From Saprospiraceae bacterium (lineage in GTDB: Bacteria; Bacteroidota; Bacteroidia; Chitinophagales; Saprospiraceae), in NCBI GenBank assembly GCA_016710265.1, contig JADJJL010000003.1, positions 790,609-854,608 on the forward strand: 64,000 bases of DNA, written 5' to 3'. Position 1 is the first letter of the stretch. Each line of letters opens with the position of its first letter. The position numbers and the translations under genes were made by a program. The notes under the pieces were generated by a model. It was not told where the DNA came from. It ran no database searches and was given only the letters and a program-made list of their open reading frames with translations. Below, one piece after another: positions 1 through 9,449 of the stretch.

Positions 1-2
1 AA

Positions 3-833
3 AATTATATAGACGCAAAGAAAAAGTTCTTTGACAATTTGTCTAAAGATTCTATCGCAATTGTCAATGCTGATGATAAAAATGGATTGATCATGGTGCA
101 GAATTCAAAAAGCACAATTAAAACTTATGGTGTAAAAAACATAGCCGACTACAAGTTAAAAATATTGAACAATGCGATGGATGGATTGCATCTAAAGTTT
201 CAAAACACAGAGTGGCATTCCAATTTGGCTGGAACTTTTAATGCTTCCAATCTGGCAGCGGTTTTAAGTATTGCACTGGAGCTTGGAGAAGAGGAACAAG
301 AAGTTTTGGAAAAAATGTCAGGACTTCATAATGTCAGTGGACGTTTTGATTTGATCAGAGATGATGCGAATGGCAGGGTAGGAATTGTAGATTATGCACA
401 CACGCCGGATGCAGTTGAAAAATTGCTTTTAAATGTGAGTGCAATTAGCAAACAAGACCAAAAAATCATAACCGTTTTAGGTTGCGGTGGAAACAGGGAT
501 AAATCTAAAAGGCCAATGATGGCATCGGTAGCTGTTCGTTTAAGTGATCAATTGATACTCACATCAGATAATCCTAGGGATGAAGATCCTTTGCAGATTA
601 TTGAGGAAATGGAATCAGGAATAGACCCAAATGATTCACAGAAAGTTCTGGTCATACAAGATAGAGAGCAAGCCATAAAAACAGCATGTTCCATTGCTCA
701 AAAACAAGACATCATCATTGTTGCTGGCAAGGGTCATGAAAAATATCAGGAAATCAAAGGTGTAAAGATGCCTTTTGACGATTATCAAATTTTGAAAACA
801 TTTTTGTTAAAATTATATAAGAAAATAGAGTAG
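3..833 (+). CDS. murE: MurE, UDP-MurNAc-tripeptide ligase (5' end outside window)
   Basis: C-terminal part of the cytoplasmic ligase that adds the third amino acid to the peptidoglycan stem peptide. The frame is already open at the first bases (residues NYIDAKKKFFDN precede any start codon), so the gene begins upstream. Visible motifs are DYAHTPD near base 400, GCGGNRDKSKRP near 483, DNPRDEDP near 568 and GKGHEKYQ near 726. In this family DNPR marks enzymes that use meso-diaminopimelate rather than lysine, so a DAP-type wall is inferred. It is followed by a hairpin-containing gap and then mraY, the usual cluster order. Confidence 0.96.
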   Translation, partial: NYIDAKKKFFDNLSKDSIAIVNADDKNGLIMVQNSKSTIKTYGVKNIADYKLKILNNAMDGLHLKFQNTEWHSNLAGTFNASNLAAVLSIALELGEEEQEVLEKMSGLHNVSGRFDLIRDDANGRVGIVDYAHTPDAVEKLLLNVSAISKQDQKIITVLGCGGNRDKSKRPMMASVAVRLSDQLILTSDNPRDEDPLQIIEEMESGIDPNDSQKVLVIQDREQAIKTACSIAQKQDIIIVAGKGHEKYQEIKGVKMPFDDYQILKTFLLKLYKKIE

Positions 834-857
834 GTTCTATTATCATTCTCAGGTTGG

Positions 858-918
858 TTTTAACAGTTACAGCAGAGGATTGCAACCAAAGGGATTGGAT
901 CCCTGCTGTACTGTTAAA
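858..918. promoter_or_regulatory. Long hairpin between murE and mraY
   Basis: The two arms, 858-880 and 899-918, are nearly complementary. The left arm starts TTTAACAG and continues ACAGCAG; the right arm carries CTGCTGT and then CTGTTAAA, with one extra T and one mismatch on the left, around an 18-base loop. No T-run follows, so it is not an ordinary Rho-independent terminator. It lies in the only sizeable gap of the early cluster and ends 22 bases before the mraY ATG, so it could be an mRNA processing or attenuation structure, or a solitary palindromic repeat. Confidence 0.55.
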
Positions 919-940
919 TTTCCGATCACAACTAAAAACC

Positions 941-2188
941 ATGTTGTATTATTTATTTCAATTTATAGAAAAAATATTTCACCTTCCCGGAGGGAGATTG
1001 TTTAATTACATATCCTTCAGAGCTGGTTTGGCCGTAATCATTTCGTTGGTCATAACGATGTGGTTGGGCAACCGTATTATACGTTATCTAAAAAAATTGC
1101 AAATCGGTGAAACAGTAAGAGACTTAGGACTGACTGGCCAAAAGGAAAAAGAAGGAACGCCTACTATGGGTGGACTAATTATCATCTTAGGTATTTTAGT
1201 TCCAAGTTTATTGTTGACCAGATTGGACAATGTGTATATTCAATTATTGTTATTCACCACCCTTTGGATGGGAATTATTGGATTTGCGGATGACTATATA
1301 AAAGTTTTTCAGAAAGATAAACAAGGACTTAAAGCAGTATTTAAAATTTTAGGCCAGGTCGTTTTAGGATTGGTTATTGCCTTGGCCATGTTGTATCATG
1401 AAGATGTGGTCGTGCGGATGGCCAAATCTGAAGCCATGTATTTCAAATATGATATTCAGGAAGAAATTATAAATCCGGATAAACTCAATGATCCACATGT
1501 ATATGTGAAAACATCTCTGACCAATGTTCCATTTTTAAAAGGTAATCGTTTTGATTATGCATGGATCACACAATTCATGGGTGACAATGCAAGATCGCTA
1601 ATTTGGATTTTATTTATTCCCATTGTTATTTTTATTGTGACGGCAGTTTCCAATGCTGCTAATCTGACTGATGGCTTGGATGGTTTGGCTACAGGGGTGT
1701 CCGCCATAATTGCGGCCACGCTTGCCGTGTTGGCCTATGTATCAGGTAATGCGATCATTGCAGATTATTTGGATATTTTCTATTTGCCATTTACCGGCGA
1801 GCTTGTCATTTTTGCAGCTGCATTTTTAGGATCTTGTGTAGGATTTTTATGGTACAATGCCTATCCTGCAAAAGTTTTTATGGGTGATACAGGTAGTCTT
1901 ACCTTAGGAGGTATTATTGCAGTTTTAGCAATTGTTTTGCGCAAGGAACTATTAATTCCGCTTTTGTGTGGAGTGTTTCTAGTAGAAAACCTTTCAGTCA
2001 TGATTCAGGTGAGTTATTTTAAATATACTAAGAGAAAATATGGAGAGGGTAGAAGAATTTTTTTAATGTCACCTTTACACCACCACTACCAGAAGTTAGG
2101 AATGCATGAAGCCACCATTGCTGTTCGATTTTGGATTATTACTTTGTTGCTGGCTGTTTTGACAATCATCACCTTAAAAATGAGATAA
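941..2188 (+). CDS. mraY: MraY, phospho-MurNAc-pentapeptide transferase
   Basis: Integral membrane enzyme that transfers phospho-MurNAc-pentapeptide to undecaprenyl phosphate, making lipid I. The ATG at 941 gives 415 residues beginning MLYYLFQFIEK, which fits the family. The longer frame from a TTG at 854 would run through the upstream hairpin and is rejected. About ten hydrophobic segments are visible, with the conserved GFADDY, NAANLTDGLDGLA, FMGDTGSL and SPLHHHYQK motifs holding the metal-binding and catalytic aspartates and the histidine cluster. A long hydrophilic loop near residues 150-200 is usual in Bacteroidota MraY. The stop overlaps the murD start by one base (TAATG). Confidence 0.96.
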   Translation: MLYYLFQFIEKIFHLPGGRLFNYISFRAGLAVIISLVITMWLGNRIIRYLKKLQIGETVRDLGLTGQKEKEGTPTMGGLIIILGILVPSLLLTRLDNVYIQLLLFTTLWMGIIGFADDYIKVFQKDKQGLKAVFKILGQVVLGLVIALAMLYHEDVVVRMAKSEAMYFKYDIQEEIINPDKLNDPHVYVKTSLTNVPFLKGNRFDYAWITQFMGDNARSLIWILFIPIVIFIVTAVSNAANLTDGLDGLATGVSAIIAATLAVLAYVSGNAIIADYLDIFYLPFTGELVIFAAAFLGSCVGFLWYNAYPAKVFMGDTGSLTLGGIIAVLAIVLRKELLIPLLCGVFLVENLSVMIQVSYFKYTKRKYGEGRRIFLMSPLHHHYQKLGMHEATIAVRFWIITLLLAVLTIITLKMR

Positions 2189-3504
2189 TGATGGTGTTAA
2201 TTTTAGGTGCTGGTGAAAGTGGGATAGGAGCTGCGTTGCTTGCGAAAGCCCAAAATATGTTGGCATTCGTTAGTGAGCAAAAATCTATTGGTTTTGAAAT
2301 CAAAGAAAAATTAATTGAGCTTGAAATCGATTTTGAAGAAAATGGACATGTTATAGCTTTTGAGGCTTTACCCGATTTGGCCATTGTTAGTCCTGGTATC
2401 CCTTCGAATTCAACCATTGTCAGACATTTAATTTCAAGGGGCGTAGAAATTATTTCTGAAATTGAATTTGCTTCCAGATTTTGTAAAGGGAAAGTAATTG
2501 CGATCACTGGAAGTAATGGTAAAACCACCACCACTAATTTATGTCATCATATTTTGAATGTGAATGGTAATAATGTTGCTAAAGTGGGTAATGTTGGATA
2601 TTCGTTTGCCAGAAGTGTGTCAGAAACGGTGGCCGATTATTATGTGGTAGAATTGAGTAGCTTTCAGTTAGATCATATCAACAGCTTTCGACCGGATATT
2701 GGAATTTTACTCAATATTACCCCGGATCATCTGGACCGATATGATTATAATTTTCAAAACTATGTGAATGCTAAATTTAGAATTGGAGAATTTCAAACCA
2801 ATCAAGATCACCTAATTGTGAATATTGGTGATCAGGTCATTCAGCAAAATATAGGATCTATTAAAAATATAGCCAAAACTCATTCAATAGAAATACAACT
2901 TGACAACGAAGGTTTTATTTGGATCAATGGAAACAGAACATTGACTTTACAAAATTCCGTGTTAAAAGGAAATCATAATGCAGTAAATATTGCTTGTGTT
3001 TTTACAGCATTGAAAATTTTGGGGCTCAGTGTAGACCAAATTCAAAGTGGGCTAGATAGTTTTGTCAATGACCCCCACAGGATGGAAGTTTTAGGAGAAT
3101 TTAATGGAGTTGAATTTATCAACGACAGCAAAGCGACCAATGTTGATTCTGTGTATTGGGCATTGGATGCCATGCAAAAGCCAGTCATTTGGATTGCCGG
3201 TGGACAAGATAAAGGAAATGAATATGGAGTTTTACAAGCTTTGGTAAAAACTAAAGTAAAAGCATTGATTTGTATGGGCTTGGATAACCAGAAACTATTA
3301 AATGCTTTTAATGAGACAACACCCATAAAGGATACCCATGATATAAATTCTGCGATTCAAGAAGCTTGGAATATTGCTCAATCCGGGGATGTAATTTTAT
3401 TATCCCCAGCTTGTGCAAGTTTTGATTTATTTAAAAACTATATGGACCGCGGAGAACAATTTAAAAATGAATTTGAGAAGTTGAAAGAAAGTGTAAGAGG
3501 ATGA
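2188..3504 (+). CDS. murD: MurD, UDP-MurNAc-L-Ala:D-glutamate ligase
   Basis: Cytoplasmic ATP-dependent ligase adding D-glutamate to UDP-MurNAc-L-alanine. The start at 2188 (ATGATGGTG) overlaps the mraY stop and gives 438 residues, the family's usual length. The next codon, 2191, is equally possible; a TTG start at 2131 would lie inside mraY. Visible are the Rossmann-like start LILGAGESG, the ATP loop ITGSNGKTTTT, NITPDHLDRY, NDPHRMEV, FINDSKATN and LSPACASFD. Translationally coupled to ftsW by an ATGA overlap. Confidence 0.96.
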   Translation: MMVLILGAGESGIGAALLAKAQNMLAFVSEQKSIGFEIKEKLIELEIDFEENGHVIAFEALPDLAIVSPGIPSNSTIVRHLISRGVEIISEIEFASRFCKGKVIAITGSNGKTTTTNLCHHILNVNGNNVAKVGNVGYSFARSVSETVADYYVVELSSFQLDHINSFRPDIGILLNITPDHLDRYDYNFQNYVNAKFRIGEFQTNQDHLIVNIGDQVIQQNIGSIKNIAKTHSIEIQLDNEGFIWINGNRTLTLQNSVLKGNHNAVNIACVFTALKILGLSVDQIQSGLDSFVNDPHRMEVLGEFNGVEFINDSKATNVDSVYWALDAMQKPVIWIAGGQDKGNEYGVLQALVKTKVKALICMGLDNQKLLNAFNETTPIKDTHDINSAIQEAWNIAQSGDVILLSPACASFDLFKNYMDRGEQFKNEFEKLKESVRG

Positions 3505-4703
3505 ATGAAATGATTTTGGATATTAAACAAGGAATTAAGGGTAACCGCTTTTTGTGGGCAATTATCCTTTTATTGTCCTTATGTTCAATGTTGGCTGTGT
3601 ATAGCGCTTCATTGTCCTTGACTAAATTTCAGGGTGATTCCACTTTGTATTTTCTTTTTAAGCATGTGCCTTATATATTAGCAGGATTGGCAATTGCTTG
3701 GATGGTTTCCAATATTGATTACACAGAATTCAATAAGTATGCACCTATTTTCTTGGTGATATCTATTGGTTTATTAATCTATGCTTTATTTTTTGGAGTG
3801 AACATTAACAACGCCAGACGTTGGATACAACTTCCTTTTATTGATGTTACTTTTCAGGTTTCAGACATTGCAAGAATTGCTTTGATTACTTATGTGGCGA
3901 GATCTGTATCAGCCAAGCAGGATTATATAAAGAGTTTTAAGACTTCTTTCATGCCCATCATGTTGCCTATCTTAATAGTTTGTGGACTTATTGCGCCATC
4001 TAATTTTAGTACCTCTGCTTTACTTTTTGTGACCTGTGTATTGATGATGATCGTTGGAAGGGTTTCTTTTAAGTACATTATTATTTTAGGATTTTTGGGG
4101 ATCATCATGTTTGGATTATTAATTTATCTGGGACATTTTATGCCGGATTCAATTAGGGTACATACCTGGATTAGCAGAATCAATGAGTTTTTGGGAAATG
4201 AAGGAGGAGGATACCAAATCCAACAAGCAAAAATTGCCATTGCCCGAGGAGGATGGTTTGGAGTTGGACCGGGACATAGCATGCTCAGAAATTTTATTCC
4301 ATACTCCTACGCCGATTTTATATATGCCATTATATGTGAAGAGTGGGGAATATTGATCGGTGGTATCGGACTTATTGGACTTTATACTTTATTGTTATTT
4401 CATTGCGTAGGAGTCGTTACGAAATCTCCAAGAGCTTTTGGTGCGATGTTGACCATTGGTATTGGTTTTAGTATTGTGATTCAAGCCTATGCAAATATGG
4501 CGGTTTCACTTGGTGTGGTACCTGTTACCGGTTTGACCTTGCCATTTATAAGTATGGGCGGTACCTCCCTATTAATTACAAGTGTAGCTTTCGGAATGAT
4601 CTTGAGTGTAAGCAAACATATCAGTGGATTAAAGTTGGATGAAAATAGTGATGAGAATGAACGGGATCATAAAATTAGTTTAGACGATGAAAGTGCTCAT
4701 TAG
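3501..4703 (+). CDS. ftsW: FtsW, lipid II polymerase of the divisome (SEDS family)
   Basis: Polytopic membrane protein of 400 residues that polymerises septal glycan strands from lipid II together with a class B penicillin-binding protein. About ten hydrophobic helices are visible, with the SEDS hallmarks NNARRWI near residue 100, a GGGGYQ-like EGGGYQIQQAK stretch, GVGPGHS, and late FISMGGTSLL. The final 30 residues are charged and cytoplasmic. The start overlaps the murD stop (ATGA) and the gene runs 17 bases into murG, so it belongs to the same operon. Its position between murD and murG distinguishes it from the elongation paralogue RodA. Confidence 0.94.
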   Translation: MNEMILDIKQGIKGNRFLWAIILLLSLCSMLAVYSASLSLTKFQGDSTLYFLFKHVPYILAGLAIAWMVSNIDYTEFNKYAPIFLVISIGLLIYALFFGVNINNARRWIQLPFIDVTFQVSDIARIALITYVARSVSAKQDYIKSFKTSFMPIMLPILIVCGLIAPSNFSTSALLFVTCVLMMIVGRVSFKYIIILGFLGIIMFGLLIYLGHFMPDSIRVHTWISRINEFLGNEGGGYQIQQAKIAIARGGWFGVGPGHSMLRNFIPYSYADFIYAIICEEWGILIGGIGLIGLYTLLLFHCVGVVTKSPRAFGAMLTIGIGFSIVIQAYANMAVSLGVVPVTGLTLPFISMGGTSLLITSVAFGMILSVSKHISGLKLDENSDENERDHKISLDDESAH

Positions 4704-5781
4704 TGGTGGTGGAACAGGTGGTCATGTGTTTCCGGCAATCGCTATTGCAGATGCATTAAAATCGCTATGTCCTAATCTTGACATTCTCTTCGTTGGTGCG
4801 TTGGGCAAATTGGAAATGACCGAGGTGCCTAAAGCAGGTTATAAGATCATAGGTTTGGATATTCAAGGTTTTCAAAGAAAAATTGGATTGGCTCCATTTA
4901 AAACTTTTTGGAAATTGGGTAAAGCTTTATTAAAATCAAGAAGTATCCTAAAATCTTTTAAACCCGATGTGGTGGTTGGCGTAGGTGGATATGCAAGTGG
5001 AGCGATTATGAAAGCGGCCCAATGGTCTTCTATTCCAACGGTCATTCAAGAGCAAAATTCATATCCGGGTTTGACCAATCGTTGGATGGCGGATCATGTC
5101 AATTTTATATGTGCAGCCTTTGAAGAAGTAAAAACATTCTTTCCTAAGACTAAAGTTTATATCACTGGCAATCCGGTGCGTCAAAATTTTAACAAACTTG
5201 TCGACAAAAATATTGCTTATGAATATTTTGGATTAGATTCCACTAAAAAAACTTTTTGTGTTTTTGGGGGCAGCTTAGGGGCAGCTACTATGAATAAAGT
5301 CATTTTGGAAGCATTACCTCAAATTTATGCTCGTGAAGATATTCAAATTTTGTGGCAAGTCGGTCGAAAATATGAAGAAGAAATTTTAAAACATAAAATA
5401 GCTTCTATCAAAAGGGTTAAAATTTGTAGTTTTATAGATCGCATGGATTATGCTTATGCCATTGCAGATATCGCCATTGCCAGGGCAGGAGCCCTGACCA
5501 TTGCTGAATTGGCTATAACGGGTACAGTTTCCATTTTAGTGCCATCCCCCAATGTAACGGATGACCACCAAACTAAAAATGCAATGTCTTTGGTACAGAG
5601 AAATGCAGCTATTTTGGTCAAGGACGAAAATGCAATAAAAGATTTATGGAAGACTACAATTTCTTTATCACACGACGAGGTAAAGCGAGCTGAAATTAAG
5701 AAAAATCTTCTTGCATTAGCAAAACCTGATGCCGCAAAAGATATCGCCCAACATATTATTTCATTGATACCACAAAAATGA
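4687..5781 (+). CDS. murG: MurG, lipid II-forming GlcNAc transferase
   Basis: Membrane-associated GT28 glycosyltransferase that adds GlcNAc to lipid I on the inner face of the membrane. 364 residues. The N-terminal glycine-rich loop SGGGTGGHVFPAIAIADAL is diagnostic. VGVGGYASG and QEQNSYPG follow, and the second domain has FGGSLGA, then RAGALTIAELA and PSPNVTDDHQTKNA for donor binding. The start lies 17 bases inside ftsW and the stop overlaps the murC ATG (ATGA), consistent with coupled translation. Confidence 0.96.
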   Translation: MKVLISGGGTGGHVFPAIAIADALKSLCPNLDILFVGALGKLEMTEVPKAGYKIIGLDIQGFQRKIGLAPFKTFWKLGKALLKSRSILKSFKPDVVVGVGGYASGAIMKAAQWSSIPTVIQEQNSYPGLTNRWMADHVNFICAAFEEVKTFFPKTKVYITGNPVRQNFNKLVDKNIAYEYFGLDSTKKTFCVFGGSLGAATMNKVILEALPQIYAREDIQILWQVGRKYEEEILKHKIASIKRVKICSFIDRMDYAYAIADIAIARAGALTIAELAITGTVSILVPSPNVTDDHQTKNAMSLVQRNAAILVKDENAIKDLWKTTISLSHDEVKRAEIKKNLLALAKPDAAKDIAQHIISLIPQK

Positions 5782-7158
5782 AAATTCCAAACACCATCTA
5801 CTTTCTAGGAATTGGAGGCATTGGAATGAGCTCCCTGGCAAGATATTTTAATCGGCGAGGTTCAAAGGTATTGGGTTATGATCGTACTTCTTCAGAATTG
5901 ACTTCAGAAATGATTAAGGAAGGAATTTCTATTCACTTTACGGATAGTCCGGATTTAATTCCAAATGAAATTGATCTGATCGTTTATACTCCAGCGATTC
6001 CAAAAAATTTAATGGAATTTATCCACTTGAGTCAGTGGCCTGACAAAATTAAAAAAAGGTCAGAAGTTTTGGGTGAGCTTACTGCATCTCATAAAAATAT
6101 TGCAATTGCAGGGACCCATGGGAAGACCACAACCAGTGTTTTATTATCACAATTGTTGGACCATTGCAAAATTTCATTCACTGCATTTCTTGGAGGAATT
6201 TCCAAAAGCCATCATTCTAACTTAATCGACAAAGGAGACAGTTGGATGGTAGAAGAAGCAGATGAATTTGATCGATCTTTTTTGCAACTAAGACCGGACA
6301 TTGCAGTGATTGGATCTTTGGATGCGGATCATTTGGACATCTATGGTGACCGGATGAAAATGGTCGAATCTTATTTGGAATTTTCAAGAAAAATAAAATC
6401 AGGAGGAATCTTGTTTTTATATCAGGGAATTGCTGAAACTGAAATTGAAGAATTTAGAAATATTTGTAATCCCAAAGTCAAGGTATTGACTTACGGACCA
6501 CAACTGGATGCAGACATTCAAATTAAAAATTCAACAGACAGAACAAGGTTGGATGAATTTTGATTATCGGGATGAAACTGGTTTTAGTATGAATAATTTA
6601 AAAATCAGATTACCTGGAATTCACAATGCTTCCAATGCAGGAGTAGCCATTCGCATTGCGATGGAAGTGAAAGCATCCGAAAATAATTTTGAGTATGATA
6701 TTAAAATGGCACTTTCTGAGTTTAAAGGAATAGATCGAAGATTCGAATGGAAATATGAAACTGAGAACAATGTATTGATTGAAGATTATGCGCACCATCC
6801 CTCCGAATTGGCCGCTGCAATACAAGCCGCTAGAGATTGTTATCCAAAAAGAAAATTGACTGGGATTTTTCAACCTCACTTATATACAAGAACAAGAGAT
6901 TTTGCAACTGACTTCGCCAAAGTGCTGGATACCTTGGATGAAATAATTTTGGTAGAACTATACCCAGCTAGAGAAAATCCAATCGAAGGCATTGGATCCG
7001 AGACTATTCTAAATTTAATGCAAAACTCGGCCAAACATTATATATTAAAAGCAGATTTAGTAGATCAATTGACAAAATTGAAGACCGATGTCATTCTAAT
7101 TTTAGGAGCAGGAGATTTGGATTTACTCTCCAGCCAAATTGTTAAAAATTTAAAGTAA
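5778..7158 (+). CDS. murC: MurC, UDP-MurNAc:L-alanine ligase, interrupted by a one-base frameshift
   Basis: Ligase adding L-alanine to UDP-MurNAc. The N-terminal part (5778-6563) has GIGGIGMSSLA, the ATP loop AGTHGKTTTS and EADEFDRSFL. The C-terminal part lies one frame over (to 7158) and has LPGIHNASNAGVA, RRFEWK, EDYAHHPSELAA and FQPHLYTRTRDF. The frames overlap at 6508-6563. Deleting one A from the AAAAA run at 6525-6529 joins them smoothly (DADIQIKIQQTEQGWMNFDY) and gives about 459 residues, normal for MurC. Because murC is essential and unique here, a sequence or assembly error is more likely than a real mutation. It is one base from ftsQ. Confidence 0.93.
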
Positions 7159-7159
7159 C

Positions 7160-7951
7160 ATGCAAAAAAGGGTAAAATTAGGAATAGGAATTGCTATTTA
7201 CATCAGCACCATGATATTGGTTTCTGTGGTTTGGTTGAGTGCCATTAAACAGCAGCGTATGCAAAAGTCCGGGCAGCTAAAAATTCAAATATTGAGGCCA
7301 ACTGCTGAAAATATCCTAATCGATGATAAAGACATTAAGGAGACCGTGCTTAAATTTTATAAAAAAGATTGGAGAAAGATTAAATCTTTTGCCATGAATA
7401 CAGTTGGACTTGAAAGTCGCCTGGAAGCTTTACCGGTGGTACATCACAGTGAAATTTATTTGGATGCCAATCAGAATCTTCATGTGGATGTTTACCAAAG
7501 AGATCCTGTATTGAGGGTTTTAGACATTGAGGGCAACCAATATTACATAGATACTGAAGGCAATAAGATTCCGTGTTCATCCAGATATGCAGCCAGAGTT
7601 CCTGTGGTAACAGGAGTGGCTGGTACACAAGGAGATAGAAATGTGCTCAAAGGAAAAAATTTACATATTAAGAATATTTACTATCTTGCGCTCGAAATAG
7701 CAAAAGACCCCTTCGCCCAATCACTTATAGAACAAATCGATATCCAGCAAACTGGTGATGTCGTTTTTGTACCGAAGATTGGTTCAGAAAAAATATTTTT
7801 TGGTAAGGTAAATGACATTCAAGAGAAGTTGGATAAGCTTCAATTTTTCTATCGTGAAGGACTGCGATATGAAGGATGGAACGTATACACCACCATTGAT
7901 CTTCAAAATAGAGATCAGGTGGTTTGTAAAAGAAATAATGCAGAATTATAA
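7160..7951 (+). CDS. ftsQ: FtsQ-like cell division protein
   Basis: Single-pass inner membrane divisome protein of 263 residues that scaffolds septal synthesis with FtsB/FtsL. After a short basic N-terminus (MQKRVKLG) there is one transmembrane segment, about residues 8-28, then a periplasmic POTRA-like and beta domain. Sequence conservation in FtsQ is low, so the assignment rests on topology, on recognisable stretches (RLEALPVVHHSEIYLDAN and VDVYQRDPVLRV, typical of FtsQ beta strands) and on the position between murC and ftsA. It starts one base after the murC stop. Confidence 0.88.
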   Translation: MQKRVKLGIGIAIYISTMILVSVVWLSAIKQQRMQKSGQLKIQILRPTAENILIDDKDIKETVLKFYKKDWRKIKSFAMNTVGLESRLEALPVVHHSEIYLDANQNLHVDVYQRDPVLRVLDIEGNQYYIDTEGNKIPCSSRYAARVPVVTGVAGTQGDRNVLKGKNLHIKNIYYLALEIAKDPFAQSLIEQIDIQQTGDVVFVPKIGSEKIFFGKVNDIQEKLDKLQFFYREGLRYEGWNVYTTIDLQNRDQVVCKRNNAEL

Positions 7952-7985
7952 ATAAATTGAAATCATTCTTGACAGTATAAATATT

Positions 7986-9359
7986 ATGAACATGGAAACT
8001 CAAAATACTCAAAATCCGGACATCGTCGCTGCATTGGACATCGGGACCACCAAAGTGTGTGTGGTGGTTGGAAGAAGAAATATACTTAATAAAATTGAAG
8101 TACTTGGATTTGGAAAAGTTCTTTCAGAAGGAGTCATTAGAGGCGTGGTATCCAATATTGATAAAACGGTAAAGGCTATCAGCGATGCAATTGACCTTGC
8201 AGAAAAAATGAGTAAGCATGAAATTCAAAAGGTTCATGTAGGTATTGCAGGGCAACATATAAAAAGCCTCCAACATCAAGGCGTACTGTACAGAAGCAAT
8301 CCTCAAGAAGAAATCACAAAAGAGGATGTGGATAAACTTATCCAAGATATGTACAAAATCGCACTTCCTCCTGGCGATCAAATTTTGCATGTGATACCTC
8401 AAGAATTTACCGTTGATGATGAAGAAGGAATTATTGATCCGATAGGTATGTCTGGTTCCAGATTGCAGTCCAATTTTCACATTATTACAGGCAATACATC
8501 TGCAGCTTCCAATATTTTACGTTGTATTGAAAAAGCTGGATTAGTAGCGGAAAGCATCACCCTCGAACCCTTAGCTTCTGCAGAATCAGTTCTCGCAAAA
8601 GAAGAGAAAGAAGCAGGAGTAGTGATGGTGGACATTGGAGGTGGAACAACAGATGTGACCATTTACAATGAAGGAATTATACGATATACTTCGGTAATTC
8701 CAATAGGAAGCAATATTATTTCCAAAGATATTAAGGCTGGTTGTTCAGTAACCATCGAACAGGCCGAGAAATTAAAAGTGAGATTTGGATCAGCACTTAG
8801 CGAGGAAATCGTTGATAACAGGATTATTACTATTCCAGGGCTGATGGGCCGCGAACCAAAAGAAATTTCTGAAAAGAATCTATCTCGAATAATTCAGGCA
8901 AGGGTTGAAGAAATTTTTGAATACGTTATGTGGGATATACACCGCAGTGGCTATGAAAATAAAGTTTCAGCAGGAATTGTACTAACTGGAGGTGGATCCT
9001 TATTGAAGAATCTCGATTTATTGGCCGAATTTCAAACAGGCCTATCAGCTCGAATTGGACATCCTACCCAATATTTAAGTTCGCATTACATGGATGAAAT
9101 TTCCAATCCTATGTTTGCAACAGGAGTTGGACTTATTTTGGAAGGATTTAAGAAAGTTCCACTGCGTAAAGAGGAAAAAAGAATTATTCCTGAGAGGACT
9201 TTTGATTTGGTGGAGGAGGTCTTACCCATTGGTTTCGAATCCATGCCTGAACGTGACGAAATAGAACGCAGGAAAGAATCTTGGCTTGGTAGAGTGGTGA
9301 ATAAAGGTTATTCCTCTGTCAAAGAATTCTTTGAAGCCAGTCCCGATTCAGAATTTTAA
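7986..9359 (+). CDS. ftsA: FtsA, actin-like divisome protein
   Basis: Peripheral membrane ATPase of the actin/HSP70 fold that tethers FtsZ filaments to the membrane. 457 residues. The phosphate-1 loop AALDIGTTKVCVVVG, phosphate-2 MVDIGGGTTDVTIY and adenosine motif GIVLTGGGSLLKN are clear. The SHS2/1C subdomain lies in between, and the C-terminus (GRVVNKGYSSVKEFFEA) fits an amphipathic membrane-targeting helix. The start could be 7986 or the ATG two codons on. A 90-base AT-rich gap precedes ftsZ. Confidence 0.96.
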   Translation: MNMETQNTQNPDIVAALDIGTTKVCVVVGRRNILNKIEVLGFGKVLSEGVIRGVVSNIDKTVKAISDAIDLAEKMSKHEIQKVHVGIAGQHIKSLQHQGVLYRSNPQEEITKEDVDKLIQDMYKIALPPGDQILHVIPQEFTVDDEEGIIDPIGMSGSRLQSNFHIITGNTSAASNILRCIEKAGLVAESITLEPLASAESVLAKEEKEAGVVMVDIGGGTTDVTIYNEGIIRYTSVIPIGSNIISKDIKAGCSVTIEQAEKLKVRFGSALSEEIVDNRIITIPGLMGREPKEISEKNLSRIIQARVEEIFEYVMWDIHRSGYENKVSAGIVLTGGGSLLKNLDLLAEFQTGLSARIGHPTQYLSSHYMDEISNPMFATGVGLILEGFKKVPLRKEEKRIIPERTFDLVEEVLPIGFESMPERDEIERRKESWLGRVVNKGYSSVKEFFEASPDSEF

Positions 9360-9449
9360 AATATAAATTAAAAAAAATTATAATTTATTATTATATATAA
9401 TATATAATTACGTATCTTTACGTCATCAATAGATATAAAAAAAGATTAT

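Noticed and set aside
854..940. N-terminal extension of MraY from a TTG at 854
   Set aside because: It would translate the hairpin, lacks homology, and the ATG at 941 gives the normal family start.
6508..6563. Programmed ribosomal frameshifting in murC, and likewise in ftsZ near 10706
   Set aside because: No slippery heptamer in the right phase, opposite directions of shift, and both sit in A5 runs; sequence error is simpler.
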